Positions 11,157-24,234 of a stretch of DNA of 64,000 bases are shown here, piece after piece (the first letter of the stretch is position 1; each line of letters opens with the position of its first letter). A program made the position numbers and the translations under genes. This DNA comes from Neoarius graeffei (taxonomy: Eukaryota > Chordata > Actinopteri > Siluriformes > Ariidae), in NCBI RefSeq assembly GCF_027579695.1, contig NC_083572.1, positions 13,724,915 through 13,788,914 of the forward strand, written 5' to 3'. The notes beneath the pieces are model-generated. The model saw only the letters and a list, made by a program, of their open reading frames with translations. It did no database searches and had not been told where the DNA came from.

Positions 11157-11434
11157 AGTACCAGTCAAAAGTTTGGAAACACCTTCAAATTCGATGTTTT
11201 TTCTTTATTTTAATTAACTAAAAGACACTTCGTACCTGACTGTTATTTCTCTTTACTTAGTTGAGTGGTTCTTGACATAATATGGATTACTACAGTTGTC
11301 AAACAGGGCTATTTACTGTATTTTTATTCTTTACTGGTTGATGGTGTCAAATGCATTAAGAAGGCGAGAAATTCCATTTTTGACAAGACACACCTGTTAA
11401 TTGAGAAGCATTCCAGGTGACTCCCTCATGAAGC
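11157..11434. mobile_element. Partial Tc1-type MITE, left half only
   Basis: Starts CAGTACCAGTCAAAAGTTTG, a common Tc1-family terminus in fish, and continues with TTGTCAAAAATGG-type internal sequence in inverse form. No matching right end is present; a SINE begins at 11435 without a clear duplication, so the right half was probably lost. Confidence 0.6.
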
Positions 11435-11817
11435 TCATCTCATCTCATCTCATTATCTCTAGCCGCTTTATCCTGTTCTACAGGGTCGCAGGCAAGCTGG
11501 AGCCTATCCCAGCTGACTACGGGCGAAAGGCGGGGTACACCCTGGACAAGTCGCCAGGTCATCACAGGGCTGACACATAGACACAGACAACCATTCACAC
11601 TCACATTCACACCTACGGTCAATTTAGAGTCACCAGTCAACCTAACCTGCATGTCTTTGGACTGTGGGGGAAACCGGAGCACCTGGAGGAAACCCACGCG
11701 GACATGGGGAGAACATGCAAACTCCGCACAGAAAGGCCCTCGCCGGCCCCGGGGCTCGAACCCAGGACCTTCTTGCTGTGAGGCGACAGCGCTAACCACT
11801 ACACCACCGTGCCGCCC
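11435..11817 (-). mobile_element. tRNA-derived SINE (copy c), full length
   Basis: Minus-oriented complete copy from the (GATGA)n tail to the GGGCGGC head. I see no target-site duplication, which fits the missing half of the MITE beside it: the copy may mark a deletion or recombination point. Confidence 0.88.
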
Positions 11818-11857
11818 GTGTGTTAAATCATTTTGCTCAAACTGTTGGTTATGTATA

Positions 11858-13439
11858 TAGCGCCCTCCACAATTATTGGCACCCCTCGTTAAGATATGTT
11901 TTTAGGCTTCTAATAAATTATTTTTTTTTCTAAATAATATAGGACAACAATGCAAAAAAAAAGAGAGAAAAATCCATCCTTTAATTCAAGTGCATTTATT
12001 CAGTGGGGAAAAAAAATCCCACATTAAGAAATGATTCCTTTACATGAAATCATCCGTGTCACAATTATTGGCACCCCTGATGTTAATACTTTGTACAACT
12101 CTGTTTTGCCAACAAGACAGCACTTAATATTCTCCTATAACATTTCACAAGATGTGAGAATACAGAGAGAGGGATATTCGACCATTCATCTTTGCACAAT
12201 CTCTCTAAATCATCCAGAGTCCTGGGTCCTCTCCTATGCACTCTCCTCTTCAGTTCACCCCACAGGTTTTCAATTGGGTTGAGGTCTGGGGACTGAGATG
12301 CCCATGGGAGGAGCTTGATTTTGTGTCTGGTGAACCATTTTTGTGTTGATTTGGCCACATGTTTAGGGTCATTATCTTGCTGAAAGACCTAGTGACAACC
12401 TATCTTCAGCTTTCGGGCAGAGGCCACCAGATTTTGTTTTAAAATGTCCTGGTATTTCAAAGAGTTCATGATGCCATGCATCCTAACAAGGTTTCTGGGG
12501 CCTTTGGAAGAGAAACAGGCCCACAGCATCACCGATCCTCCCCCATACTTCACAGTGGGCATGAGGTGCTTTTCCGCATACTCATCTTTCATCCTTGCCA
12601 AAAAGCTCTATCTTGGTTTCATCTGACCAAAGCACACGGTCCCAGTTGAAGTCCCAGTACCGCTTAGCGAATTCCAGATGTTTACGTTTATGCTTGTAAG
12701 TGAGAAAAGGCTTTTTCCGTGCATGCCTCCCAAATAGCTTGTTGGCGTGTAGATAGCGCCTGATGGTTGTTATGGAGACTTTGTGACCCCAAGATGCTAC
12801 TCTTTGATGCAATTCTCTAACAGTGAGCTTTGAAGAACTTTTTACTTCTCTTACCATCCTCCGCACTGTGCGTGGTGGCAAGATAAACTTGCATCCTCGT
12901 CCAGGCTTGTTTGCCACTGTTCCAGTTGTTTTAAACATCTTGATGATTCCTCTGACTGTAGATATGGGCAGGTGTAGGCGAGTGGCTATTTTCTTGGAGC
13001 CATTGCCTGACTTATGAAGGTCGACACACATCTGCCTTACTTGAATGGTGTGTTCTCTTGTCTTTCCCACGTTGAAGAGTGGATAAGAGAAATGGGCCTC
13101 TGTGTCACATCATATTTACACCCCAGGGAAACAGGATGTGATGAATTACTAATTAAAGGTTCCTAGATACTCTGATCAACTTTATAAACTACAGTAGAAA
13201 TGACAGAAATGCTTCAAATACATTTATTTTCTAGGAATTGTTATGGGTGCCAATAATTGTGGAACAGGTGATTTTATGAAAAATAATTATTTCTTAGTCA
13301 GGGATTTTTAATTTTTTTTAATTCACTTGCATTAAGGATTACAATTTTCAGTGTGAGATTATGCTTCTGCAATAAAAACTGTATTTTAAGGCTTTTAACA
13401 CATCTTAACCAGGGGTGCCAATAATTGTGGAGGGCGCTG
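11858..13439 (-). mobile_element. Tc1-like transposon, family C, 1.58 kb
   Basis: Inverted ends AGCGCCCTCCACAATTATTG (left) and its complement at the right, flanked by TA duplications (11856-11857 and 13440-13441). Full-length copy with a minus-strand transposase pseudogene. Confidence 0.88.
12083..13070 (-). pseudogene. Tc1 transposase, family C, one frameshift and one stop
   Basis: From the ATG at 13070 the frame encodes the two HTH subdomains, the AT-hook-like linker and the first catalytic D (VLWSDETK). A single-base shift near 12590 moves to a second frame with the GGGSVMLWACFS motif. A TAG at about 12390 interrupts it before the QQDNDPKH motif (second D). The last part has [11 protein letters not shown] with the catalytic E. 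About 330 residues in total, the usual Tc1 length. Not functional as it stands. Confidence 0.88.
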
Positions 13440-13441
13440 TA

Positions 13442-13681
13442 GAACTAAAAATGTCCTAGATTAACTCTAAATTGTCCAATGTATTCAGACCTCGAAGTTA
13501 TTATAATTTTCACACTAGTTCTTAAAGTTTCAATTGTCAATACAAATTTTAATATTTTTATCCGCATTAGGCTATATTTTATTTATTTCATTCGATATTA
13601 TATATTTGTCATTAATTTATATCTGTTATGCACAGCTTTGATGTAAATAAGTGTCAGCTTTTGAAACCTTGTGCCTAATAC

Positions 13682-13721
<40 letters not shown>

Positions 13722-15185
13722 TAATAATTTAATACCCAGGAAATACCACTTACATTAAAAAAATCCTTGTTTTTTTTTAATTGAATTCAATTTTTATTAC
13801 ATAATCTTTAAAATGTCTTTCAAATAAAAAAAATTATCTCTAGCTTTAATAACTTAATAACTGATATGTTGTGACTAAGTTTCATTTGTCTACGTATTGC
13901 ATATTTTTATTATTATTGATGTTGACATTTGTAACAATGATGCCCTTTAATTAATTAATTTTAAAGGGGGGGATGTAATTAATTGCAGTATGGAAAATGA
14001 ATTGATATGAATTACGTAGGACCGCTTTGAAAAACACCATGATGATGAGAGCCTTCTGTATAAACATTGTTATAAATAAACAAACAAACAAACATACATG
14101 CATACTCTCTGAAATGTCTTAGAAGTTAGCAGTACAAATCTATTTATAGTATTTGTACAGACTTGAGAGAGTTAAATTTGATGAAAGATGTGAATTGTTG
14201 TTTTTTGTTTGTTTTTTACTTAAGGATGCTGAGCTTTTTTAAATTTCTTTAACATGTTTGTTTGTTTGTTTGTTTGTTTGTTTGTTTGTTTGTTTGTTTT
14301 TATACCTTGGCACATCACTAAAATTAATTCTTTCTCAGTTCTGGTACCAATAAACATTTGCATGTGTGATGTTTTCTTCTTTGACATTTCATTGAATATC
14401 TGCTAAAAAAGAACCTGTAGGAAAATAACTCTCACTTTGATTTCACTTTGGAGAGTTTTCTTTGCATACTCCCTTGCATACATTTAAAATGACAGATATA
14501 TTGCTGTGATTATTTGATCTGTCTGTACAGTACAGATTTTATAGCGTATAAGAATGATATTCATTTGTGAAAGATGAATGTACTCTCAAGCAATGAACAA
14601 AACTCTCATAACAGACCTGGGAAAATTTCACTAATACAGAGGCATGTGTACAGAGGCATTGTGTGGACGTGTGCTGTAATTAAGTAAAAATCAATCAATT
14701 AATTAATTCTCAATCAAATGTTTTATTGACAATTTGTAATACATACAAATGTCCACATGGTGGCAGTGTGGTGTTACAAATACACTCTGCAACTCCATTC
14801 AGTTCAAATAACACTGAACTGATGAACAGATGTAATTTAAAAAGTAGAAAACATTTCCCAAAGAGTCTTATAGTGTTTATAAGCTGATGCAACCTGAGAT
14901 CAGTTAATTTTTTTTTATCAGAAATTAATCTAAGCAGCTCTGTATCCTCTCCTTATTTGTTCCTGGGTTCGTTCGTTCTTTCTTTCTTTCTTTCTTTCTT
15001 TCTTTAATCTGTGCACAGAAATCAAAGTGATACTCTTAAAAAAATATTTATTTATTTATTTATTTATTTATTTATAAACTAAGAAAAACTACAAATCCTT
15101 GTTTCTTAAATGATGAATAAAACATTTTAACATTTTTCCCTACATAATATATTAAAGTTCATTTAAATAAGAGATCACTGACAGG
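13442..15185. other. AT-rich non-coding DNA with microsatellites
   Basis: No gene or transposon recognised. Contains (ATT)n at 13681-13720, an ACAA-type run at 14080-14093, (GTTT)n at 14252-14300, (TTTC)n at 14978-15005 and (TTTA)n at 15043-15075. Confidence 0.7.
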
Positions 15186-15570
15186 CCCCAGGCGGCTACA
15201 GACGGCGCAGTAGTTAGCGCTGGTGCCTCACAGCAAACAGGTTCTGGATATGAACCACAGGTCATTCACAGGTCTTTCTGCGTGGAGTATTTGTTCTCCT
15301 CATGCCTGGGTGGGGTTCTTTGTGATGCTCCGGTTTCCTCCCACAGTCCAAAGACATACACATTAGGTCAAATGTTCACTCTAGGTGTGGGCCCATAGGT
15401 ATGAATGTGAGTGTGAATGACTGTCTGTCTCTCTGTTAGCCCTGTGATTGACTGGTGACTTGTCCAGGGTGTACCCCACCTGTTACCCAGTTTCAGCTGG
15501 GATTAGCTCCAGCTCACTCACGACCCACAAAAAAGAAGCAGCATAGAAACTGAATGAATGAATGATAGGC
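15186..15570 (+). mobile_element. tRNA-derived SINE (copy d), old and diverged
   Basis: Same structure as the other copies (tRNA-like head, central CACAGTCCAAAGACAT, tail GAATGAATGAATGA) but visibly more substituted, with GGTATGAATGTGAG-type internal spacing changes. The oldest copy in the window by eye, and the only clearly diverged one apart from copy m. Confidence 0.8.
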
Positions 15571-15769
15571 CCCAGGACAGATGTGGAATATTACAATCAT
15601 TGAGAAACATCCTTGATGTACCAGGAAGATATACTCCCAGCACACAGAGATAAGCAGTGGAGCACGTTGTATGGTTTATTTGCAGAAGTGTGTATTACTT
15701 TATGACTGTTTTGCAAAGGAGCCATAATACAGTCTGTAGTGTGTTCATAAAATGAGTTATAAACAAGAT

Positions 15770-16144
15770 CTCATCTCATATAATCTCTAGCTACTTTATC
15801 CTGTTCTACAGGGTCGCAGGCAAGCTGGAGCCTATTCCAGCTGACGACGGGCGAAAGGCGGGGTACACCCTGGACAAGTCGCCAGGTCATCACAGGGCTG
15901 ACACATAGACACAGACAACCATTCACACTCACATTCACACCTACGGTCAATTTAGAGTCACCAGTTAACCTAACCTGCATGTCTTTGGACTGTGGGGGAA
16001 ACCGGAGCACCCGGAGGAAACCCACGCGGACACGGGGAGAACATGCAAACTCCGCACAGAAAGGCCCTCGCCGGCCACGGGGCTCGAACCCGGACCTTCT
16101 TGCTGTGAGGCGACAGCGCTAACCACGACACCACCGTGCCGCCC
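15770..16144 (-). mobile_element. tRNA-derived SINE (copy e), complete
   Basis: Complete minus copy with a perfect 12-base duplication TATAAACAAGAT at 15758-15769 and 16145-16156. Confidence 0.92.
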
Positions 16145-16653
16145 TATAAACAAGATGTGGTTTAAAAATATCCAAAACATTACCAAGGCTTGTAAATTTG
16201 GGTTATTTTTACAAATAATCTATTTTTATTAGTCATAGGATATGCCACATCACGTTGTGTGTATTAATGCATTGCTTAATGTAAGTGATGCAATGAACTT
16301 TATAGTTTTATTTCTCTGCAGCTCTAGAATCAGTGATCTAGTTCCCCTGCATTTAAATGTCAAATATGTCCAATATATCACAGGCATCCAGTTTCCTTGC
16401 TCTTGCACTTCCTCATCCCAGCTGTATTGCCAGGAGCAAATGGAGTTTTTATTCATATAGCACTGTTCAGACGGGCAGGAGTCTCCTAATAACTGACAAA
16501 CATAGACAAGCTAAGACATATACCTTGTATATGCCAGTTCTGTGCCATATGATATATAATACAATATAACAATGGGTACAATGGCTTGTCACTGGGGCAG
16601 TACCTTCTAGTTGTACTTATTTGTACCCTTTATATACTGGTTGTAAACATATA
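16145..16653. other. Unassigned sequence; right part is an interrupted repeat
   Basis: No gene seen. The part from about 16570 (GGTACAATGG... TTGTACCC) continues after the mariner insertion at 17262 (GTACCTTTTTGGCCC), so it is a single dispersed repeat rich in GTACC motifs. Confidence 0.45.
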
Positions 16654-17259
16654 CAGAGTTAGTAAAAATTATGTTAACACGAATGGATTATTTTTCTCCT
16701 GAATGTGTGGTGCGTCGTGACCGCTGCTGGCATAATTGGGCCCTACTTTTTTGACACCCCAACCCTGACGTCAGACTTCTACTTACAGATAGTGCAGGAG
16801 TACGCCATTGATGAACTTCCACTATGGATCAGATTGGCGGGGTATTTCCAACAGGATGGCGCACCACCGCATTTTGGCCGTACTGTTCGTGCTTATCTCG
16901 ACCACACATTTCCAAGTCGATGGATAGGTTGCGGTGGACCATTGCCGTGGCCTCCACCCTCCCCTGATTTGATGCCCTGTGATTTCTGGTTATGGGGTAT
17001 GGTGAAGGAGCGCGTGTATAGCAGGAAAGTTCGTGATATCAATGACCTCAAGGACAGAATAAGGACTGTGGTATCATGTATTCCCTGTGAAATGTGTGTC
17101 CGGGCTTTAAATGGTACTGTTGCTCACTAGTTTTTGTTTGTTGAACATGATGGCGAACAGGTTGAGACCGTCTTGTAAATCATCTTGCACATATGATATA
17201 TATTTTGTGAATAAATGGTGTCTACCATTTAAGTGTTAACAGAATTTTGACTAACCCTG
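16654..17259 (+). mobile_element. Mariner-type element, internally deleted, 606 bp
   Basis: Terminal inverted repeats of about 27 bp (left CAGAGTTAGTAAAAATTATG, right inverse CAGGGTTAGTCAAAATTCTG, both running on to TTAACAC) are flanked by TA duplications at 16652-16653 and 17260-17261. The interior is one open frame, 16705-17130, for the C-terminal half of a transposase: VTAAGIIGPYFFD, the second catalytic D in QQDGAPPHF, the block RWIGCGGPLPWPPPSPDL with the third D, and DFWLWGMVKERVY. I count 36 residues between these Ds. The N-terminal DNA-binding part and the first D are missing. It resembles mariner relatives I associate mainly with arthropods. Confidence 0.8.
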
Positions 17260-17261
17260 TA

Positions 17262-19490
17262 TGTACCTTTTTGGCCCAAAAAAGGTACCCATAGTTACCT
17301 TGAGGTCCAATACTGAGCCATAGAGGGTACATTAGTGTCGATTGTACCTTGGGGGATGGAAATGGACCCCTACTGTACCCCTATTTCTGACAGTATATCT
17401 GTCCAAATTGTCTCGAAACAAGAGCCACAGCTATTGACATACACAAAAATTCATACAGAGCTTCAGAAAGCCATGACTAAACAAGATGGTTCAAGAAGAA
17501 GAAGAAAAAGAAAGATTCCATCTTGAAGGGTACTTAAGGTCATCCCTCTTGGTGAACATATGCACCCAAGGGTCCCTATTAGAGAGGGCTCCATTTAGAC
17601 TTTGAGAGGGTAACAAGCATGGGCTGAATGCACAAGTGGCAATGCAATAGCATGCTGAAGTGAAGATGTTACACACAGGCAGACCCTGAGGTATTTTCAG
17701 TGGCTCTGGCTCATTCTCTAAGCTTGATGACCACTTTGGTGGAGAGTGCTGATAAGCCACCACGAGAGCAGTCTGACGATAAGCAAGTAACGCAGCAGTG
17801 CAGCTCACCGTCAGCAAAAAATGTGCGGCAGGCTGATATTTTGGCTGCCTTCCTGAAATTGAAGCTGGATCTTCCAGTAGATACAGCTGCTTGAATGTGG
17901 TATAGTAGCCCAGTTGGTGACAGGGCTATCCTACAATGTAAGAAGCACACTTATTCACACCTAAACGTACATCAAAGCATCAAAGGTTAAGATTAATTCC
18001 TCTGGATACCACGGTGAGAGGTTAGTGATATATAGTGATCCACTAGAAGAATTAATAGCTTTAAGATATTCTTAAAGTGTCCTAAAAGTTTACGAAATGC
18101 TAAATTTCAGTGTATTTACTTCTAACTTTAAGAATTCTTGTAGTATAACTTTAAGTGACTTTCCATGACTTGGTAAAGATAACGAAATGCTGTTAAAATA
18201 ATGTTTAAGATGTCACTTCAAGTCACTAAATTTAACATTTAAATGTACTTAAAGCTAGATGGCCTTTCGATTTCATAAAATCGGTGAAATTTAGTTCCCT
18301 CTGAAAGTTGGTCATTGTGACATATGTTTATTTCTGTAATATCTAAAAAAAAAAAAAAAACAGGCCATTTTGTGGCTAGGAAGTTATTTAATTTGAGGGT
18401 ATTCCCTGGCAAATAATGTGCATGAAATTGATTGCTTCGAGCAGACAGAGGAAGTCCATGGGTGCATGCGCAGGTTTACCTTCTTCTTCTTCTTTTTCTT
18501 CATCTTTTTGGCAGCTGGCATCCACAGTGTTGCATTACTGCCATCTACAGGTTTACCTTGACCGTGCACTGACAGTTCCATCATTCTGTCGCTAAACGAA
18601 CAGCTGATCACACCGAGGTGCTCGCTGACTGCCTATATTTATTAGTTTGGTCCTGCGTTGCATTTCCTTTCCTTCGCAACATAACGCCTTTTCTTCTCGC
18701 TTTCCGTTACTGTAGTCGGTCTTTCACGTTTCATTCGCGTCCTCCATTTTTATCTCTGGTTTCAAATTTGTATCCCACAATGCCTTGTGCGAACGGGGAA
18801 AGCCTACCATGTGATGTATGACGTAGTATCTTGAATTGGGTCATGGTGAAGCAGGAAAAAATAGCGGAGAATTTAGGGCCATGTGGCCCTAAATTCATTA
18901 ATTGTTGTATTAAAAAAAAAAAAGCTAATAAAATTGGAAGTCTGTGATTCGAATTCAGTAGCTTTCAGTCCACTAAACAAAAATAATTGGGTGTCAGGGA
19001 AAATTCTTTTTATGACCTACACTTGAAAAATCTGAAAGGCAGTCTAGCTTGAAAGTCACTACTACTGTTAATAATACCAATAAAGTGTCTTAAAGTTACA
19101 AGTATATTTAATGAATTTAAAAAGTTCAGGAAAGGTACTTAAATTTACTGCTAAATTTAGGAGCCGATCTTAAAGGTAACTTCAATACACTATGAAATTT
19201 AAGGTTCCTTTAAGATTTAGATTAAATGCAATTAAATTGACATTTTCACCTACTGACATACGCAGCCGAATATTTGGGAGCTAAAACAATGTTTTACAAA
19301 GCGTATGATGCTATGACAAATATAAGTTGCATTTAATGACATCATGTCCTTAACTGCATGAGCAATGGGTAGAGTTCTGACAGTCAACACTAATCAAGTA
19401 ATCGGAGATATCACAATACAGTGTGGTAGATTAGTATAATGAAAAGGCAACCTGCATCACTCAAATGCCATTGGCAGTAGTTTGGAAGAA
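17262..19490. other. Unassigned non-coding DNA
   Basis: The start (to about 17600) continues the GTACC-rich dispersed repeat. From 18030 to 19250 the sequence is AT-rich with many TTTAAG/CTTAAA motifs and could be an old foldback element, but I could not pair the ends. 18600-18850 is more CpG-rich (CACAATGCCTTGTGCG) without a recognisable exon. No gene supported. Confidence 0.5.
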
Positions 19491-19496
19491 ACACAC

Positions 19497-19521
19497 TGTA
19501 CTGTACTGTACTGTACTGTTT
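19497..19521. repeat. (ACTGT)n microsatellite
   Basis: Five tandem pentamers ACTGT, imperfect at the right edge. Confidence 0.85.
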
Positions 19522-19719
19522 GCTGGTAGTACTTCCCTGACACACAAGCCACTTGTATGTCAACATTCTTGAGTCTATTCATCGAGTTAATTCATTAATT
19601 TGTACAAATGTGTAGCCTGATGATGCTGCAAATACTGCTGTTGCACATACTGAAAGGATGATCTCCAGTTTGGAACCCATATCAGACTCACTGAGCTGAA
19701 ATGCATGGCAATGGCTAAT

Positions 19720-20043
19720 ATAGATTCTTTCTCCTTGGTCCAAAGTCCCTCCCGCACCAGGATCTGGTCTTCCCAGGCAGTCTCCCATCCCAGTACTAAC
19801 CATCTCTTAAGGTGCGGCACCGATCTCTGTTTCCATAGCCCTCGGCCTCTCGCTTATTATATAACTAGGGTTACAGTGGGGGTCTAGTCCTTTGGTAACG
19901 GCGAGAGTTTGACTCCCTACTCGCATTTGCCAAATGGCAGTAGGTACCATTTTTATGATGCTCTTTGGTATGACCTGACTGCGAGTATAACTCGCGAGCT
20001 CCCGGTCGAGAGGCAGACACGCGAACCACTAGGCCAGCTCGCG
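19720..20043 (-). mobile_element. SINE with tRNA-like head and embedded 5S rRNA-like segment
   Basis: Read on the minus strand, it begins with a tRNA-like region (A box GAGCTGGCCTAGTGGTT; anticodon-like CTCTCGACCGGGAG), then a unique body with GGTCATACCAAAGA and AACTCTCG, then GAGAGGCCGAGGGCTATGG. Within the tail, 19802-19771 reads TGGTTAGTACTGGGATGGGA followed by GACTGCCTGGGAAG, close to the internal promoter part of 5S rRNA. A second copy of this SINE at 57622-57890 lacks the 5S-like segment. Confidence 0.6.
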
Positions 20044-20045
20044 GT

Positions 20046-20443
20046 TTTCTCCTTAGTGCCTTGCTGAAAAGAACAAAACACATCTAACCATCACACAATT
20101 CACATGAATTTAGGTTACAGAAATAAGTCTGAATGGCGTTTTGCAAGGTACATCATGGACCACCTTGGTGCTGTCGCACAAACCAGAACAAAAAAATGAT
20201 CAACAGTCAGCCATTTTTTAGTATGTACTCCATCTAGATCAGCTCCATTACAGCTCATGTGGTCTCGAGTGAGTTTGAGTGATTATCACCCTCAATAGAG
20301 AACAGTACCTGAATGTCAATTGTTCTTATCATCAGTTAAGAACTGTATCTACACTTGAGTGTTTTTCATTCTCAAAATAGGCACTATTTATGCGTCAGGT
20401 AAGGTGTACCATCAGGACATGTCATAAACCCGAAATGAGATCT
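20046..20443. other. Unassigned sequence
   Basis: No gene, repeat or motif recognised between the SINE and the foldback element. Confidence 0.6.
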
Positions 20444-20731
20444 TTAAAGGGATCCTCCAGCAGATTTACTCTTAAACTTATATTAAGTAAAAATATTCGT
20501 TGATTTAAACAGTCAAACATTCATTTTCAGAGACCAAATAGTGTTCTAGAAAATTTTCTTTTTATTAAAATACCAGACGGGCCTCCCGCAGAAGTGACGT
20601 ATGCGATGACTTGGCATAGTGGAAGCTTAGAGCAATTCGGCTGTTAATATCCTCTGCTTACCGTACATCGTGGTTTTGCTAGTTTTACGAGTATTTTTAT
20701 TAAATTTATAGGTTTTTAAATAAGTAAAGTA

Positions 20732-22336
20732 TAACCCCGATTCCAAAAAAGTTGGGACAAAGTACAAATTGTAAATAAAAACGGAATGCAATGATGTGGA
20801 AGTTTCAAAATTCCATATTTTATTCAAAATAGAACATAGATGACATATCAAATGTTTAAACTGAGAACATGTATCATTTAAAGAGAAAAATTAGGTGATT
20901 TTAAATTTCATGACAACAACACATCTCAAAATAGTTGGGACAAAGCCATGTTTACCACTGTGAGACATCCCCTTTTCTCTTTACAACAGTCTGTAAACGT
21001 CTGGGGACTGAGGAGACAAGTTGCTCAAGTTTAGGGATAGGAATGTTAACCCATTCTTGTCTAATGTAGGATTCTAGTTGCTCAACTGTCTTAGGTCTTT
21101 TTTGTCATATCTTCCGTTTTATGATGCGCCAAATGTTTTCTATGGGTGAAAGATCTGGACTGCAGGCTGGCCAGTTCAGTACCCGGACCCTTCTTCTACG
21201 CAGCCATGATGCTGTAATTGGTGCAGTATGTGGTTTGGCATTGTCACGTTGGAAAATGTAAGGTCTTCCCTGAAAGAGACGTCGTCTGGATGGGAGCATA
21301 TGTTGCTCTAGAACCTGGATATACCTTTCAGCATTGATGGTGTCTTTCCAGATGTGTAAGCTGCCCATGCCACACGCACTAATGCAACCCCATACCATCA
21401 GAGATGCAGGCTTCTGAACTGAGCACTGATAACAACATGAGTCGTCCTTCTCCTCTTTAGTCCGAATGACAAGGCATCCCCGATTTCCATAAAGAACTTC
21501 AAATTTTGATTCGTCTGACCACAGAACAGTTTTCCACTTTGCCACAGTCCATTTTAAATGAGCCTTGGCCCAGAGAAGACGTCTGCGCTTCTGGATCGTG
21601 TTTAGATACGGCTTCTTCTTTGAACTATAGAGTTTTAGCTGGCAACGGCGGATGGCACGGTGAATTGTGTTCACAGATAATGTTCTCTAGAAATATTCCT
21701 GAGCCCATTTTGTGATTTCCAATACAGAAGCATGCCTGTATGTGATGCAGTGCCGTCTAAGGGCCCGAAGATCACGGGCACCCAGTATGGTTTTCCGGCC
21801 TTGACCCTTACGCACAGAGATTCTTCCAGATTCTCTGAATCTTTTGATGATATTATGCACTGTAGATGATGATATGTTCAAACTCTTTGCAATTTTACAC
21901 TGTCGAACTCCTTTCTGATATTGCTCCACTATTTGTCGGTGCAGAATTAGGGGGATTGGTGATCCTCTTCCCATCTTTACTTCTGAGAGCCGCTGCCACT
22001 CCAAGATGCTCTTTTTATACCCAGTCATGTTAATGGCCTATTGCCAATTGACCTAATGAGTTGCAATTTGCTACTCCAGCTGTTCCTTTTTTGTACCTTT
22101 AACTTTTCCAGCCTCTTATTGCCCCTGTGCCAACTTTTTTGAGATGTGTTGCTGTCATGAAATTTCAAATGAGCCAATATTTGGCATGAAATTTCAAAAT
22201 GTCTCACTTTCGACATTTGATATGTTGTCTATGTTCTATTGTGAATACAATATCAGTTTTTGAGATTTGTAAATTATTGCATTCCATTTTTATTTACAAT
22301 TTGTACTTTGTCCCAACTTTTTGGGAATCGGGGTTG
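20732..22336 (-). mobile_element. Tc1-like transposon, family D, 1.6 kb
   Basis: Inverted ends AACCCCGATTCC..AAAAGTTGGGACAA, TA duplications at 20730-20731 and 22337-22338. Inserted in the left arm of the foldback element. Minus-strand transposase present but interrupted. Confidence 0.9.
21105..22028 (-). pseudogene. Tc1 transposase, family D, nearly intact
   Basis: From 22028 the frame (MTGYKKS...) carries the HTH region; a TAG at about 21686 (after QEYF) interrupts it. The same frame then continues from 21674 with all three catalytic residues: D in [10 protein letters not shown] in [10 protein letters not shown] in [11 protein letters not shown] (34 residues between the last two). A TGA after IKRKI, where arginine is usual, truncates about 50 C-terminal residues. 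Two nonsense changes and no frameshift make it the least damaged transposase here. Confidence 0.88.
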
Positions 22337-22764
22337 TATGCCTCATTGTGCAGCATATACACTGTGGTTTTGCTAGTAGAGTTTGAACGAATCATCGAAC
22401 GAGACACTTTCATCTCCCAACAAAGAACACTGGATAATCTTGTTTTTGAAGACAACTGTCTCTGTCTGGATTTCAACACTGACTGGTTCATCTGTTTGCC
22501 CAACAATGTCCCTTGTTCTCGTCAATTCATGTTCCTAGCACATACAGTGGATATAAAAAGTGTACACACCCCATTAAAATGATCGGTTTTTCTGATGTAA
22601 AAAAAAAAGAGACCACTATAAATAATTTCAAAACTTTTCCCACCTTTAATGTGACCTATAACCTGTAAAATTCAATTGAAAAACAAACAAATCAGTTCGG
22701 GGGAAAAACATAAAAAATAAAAAACATACAATAAGCTGGTTGCATAAGTGTGCACACCCTTAAA

Positions 22765-23596
<832 letters not shown>

Positions 23597-23868
23597 TGTG
23601 CTCCATGGTATATCTAATGCTGTGGAAATTTTTTTGTACCCTTCTCCTGACTGATACCTTTCAATCCCTTTGATGCTTTGTAAGCTCTCTGTGGACCCTG
23701 TTTTTTGCTGGAGGATGCAACTGAGTAAATGTCTGAACTTTATTTGGGGTTAATTTTAATTGATGGCAGGTGTGAACCCAAAAAGACTGAATGCTGTAAT
23801 TAAATTAAAAGGTGCTTCAACAAAGTATTAGTTTAAGGGTGTGCACACTTACCGTATACAACCAGCTT

Positions 23869-24234
23869 CTCATCTCATCTCATTATCTCTAGCCGCTTTA
23901 TCCTGTTCTACAGGGTCGCAGGCAAGCTGGAGCCTATCCCAGCTGACTACGGGCGAAAGGCGGGGTACACCCTGGACAAGTCGCCAGGTCATCACAGGGC
24001 TGACACATAGACACAGACAACCATTCACACTCACAGTCAATTTAGAGTCACCAGTTAACCTAACCTGCATGTCTTTGGACTGTGGGGGAAACCGGAGCAC
24101 CTGGAGGAAACCCACGCGGACACGGGGAGAACATGCAAACTCTGCACAGAAAGGCCCTCGCCGGCCACAGGGCTCGAACCCGGACCTTCTTGCTGTGAGG
24201 CGACAGCGCTAACCACTACACCACCGTGCCGCCC
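23869..24234 (-). mobile_element. tRNA-derived SINE (copy f), inside Tc1 family E
   Basis: Complete minus copy with a short deletion in the GTGTGAATGTGAG region. Target-site duplication TACAACCAGCTT / TACAACCAACTT (23857-23868 and 24235-24246) differs by one base. Confidence 0.9.

Noticed and set aside
18600-18850. CpG-richer stretch as a possible promoter or first exon
   Set aside because: No ATG exon with donor and a recognisable peptide was found, and motifs suggest a dispersed repeat.
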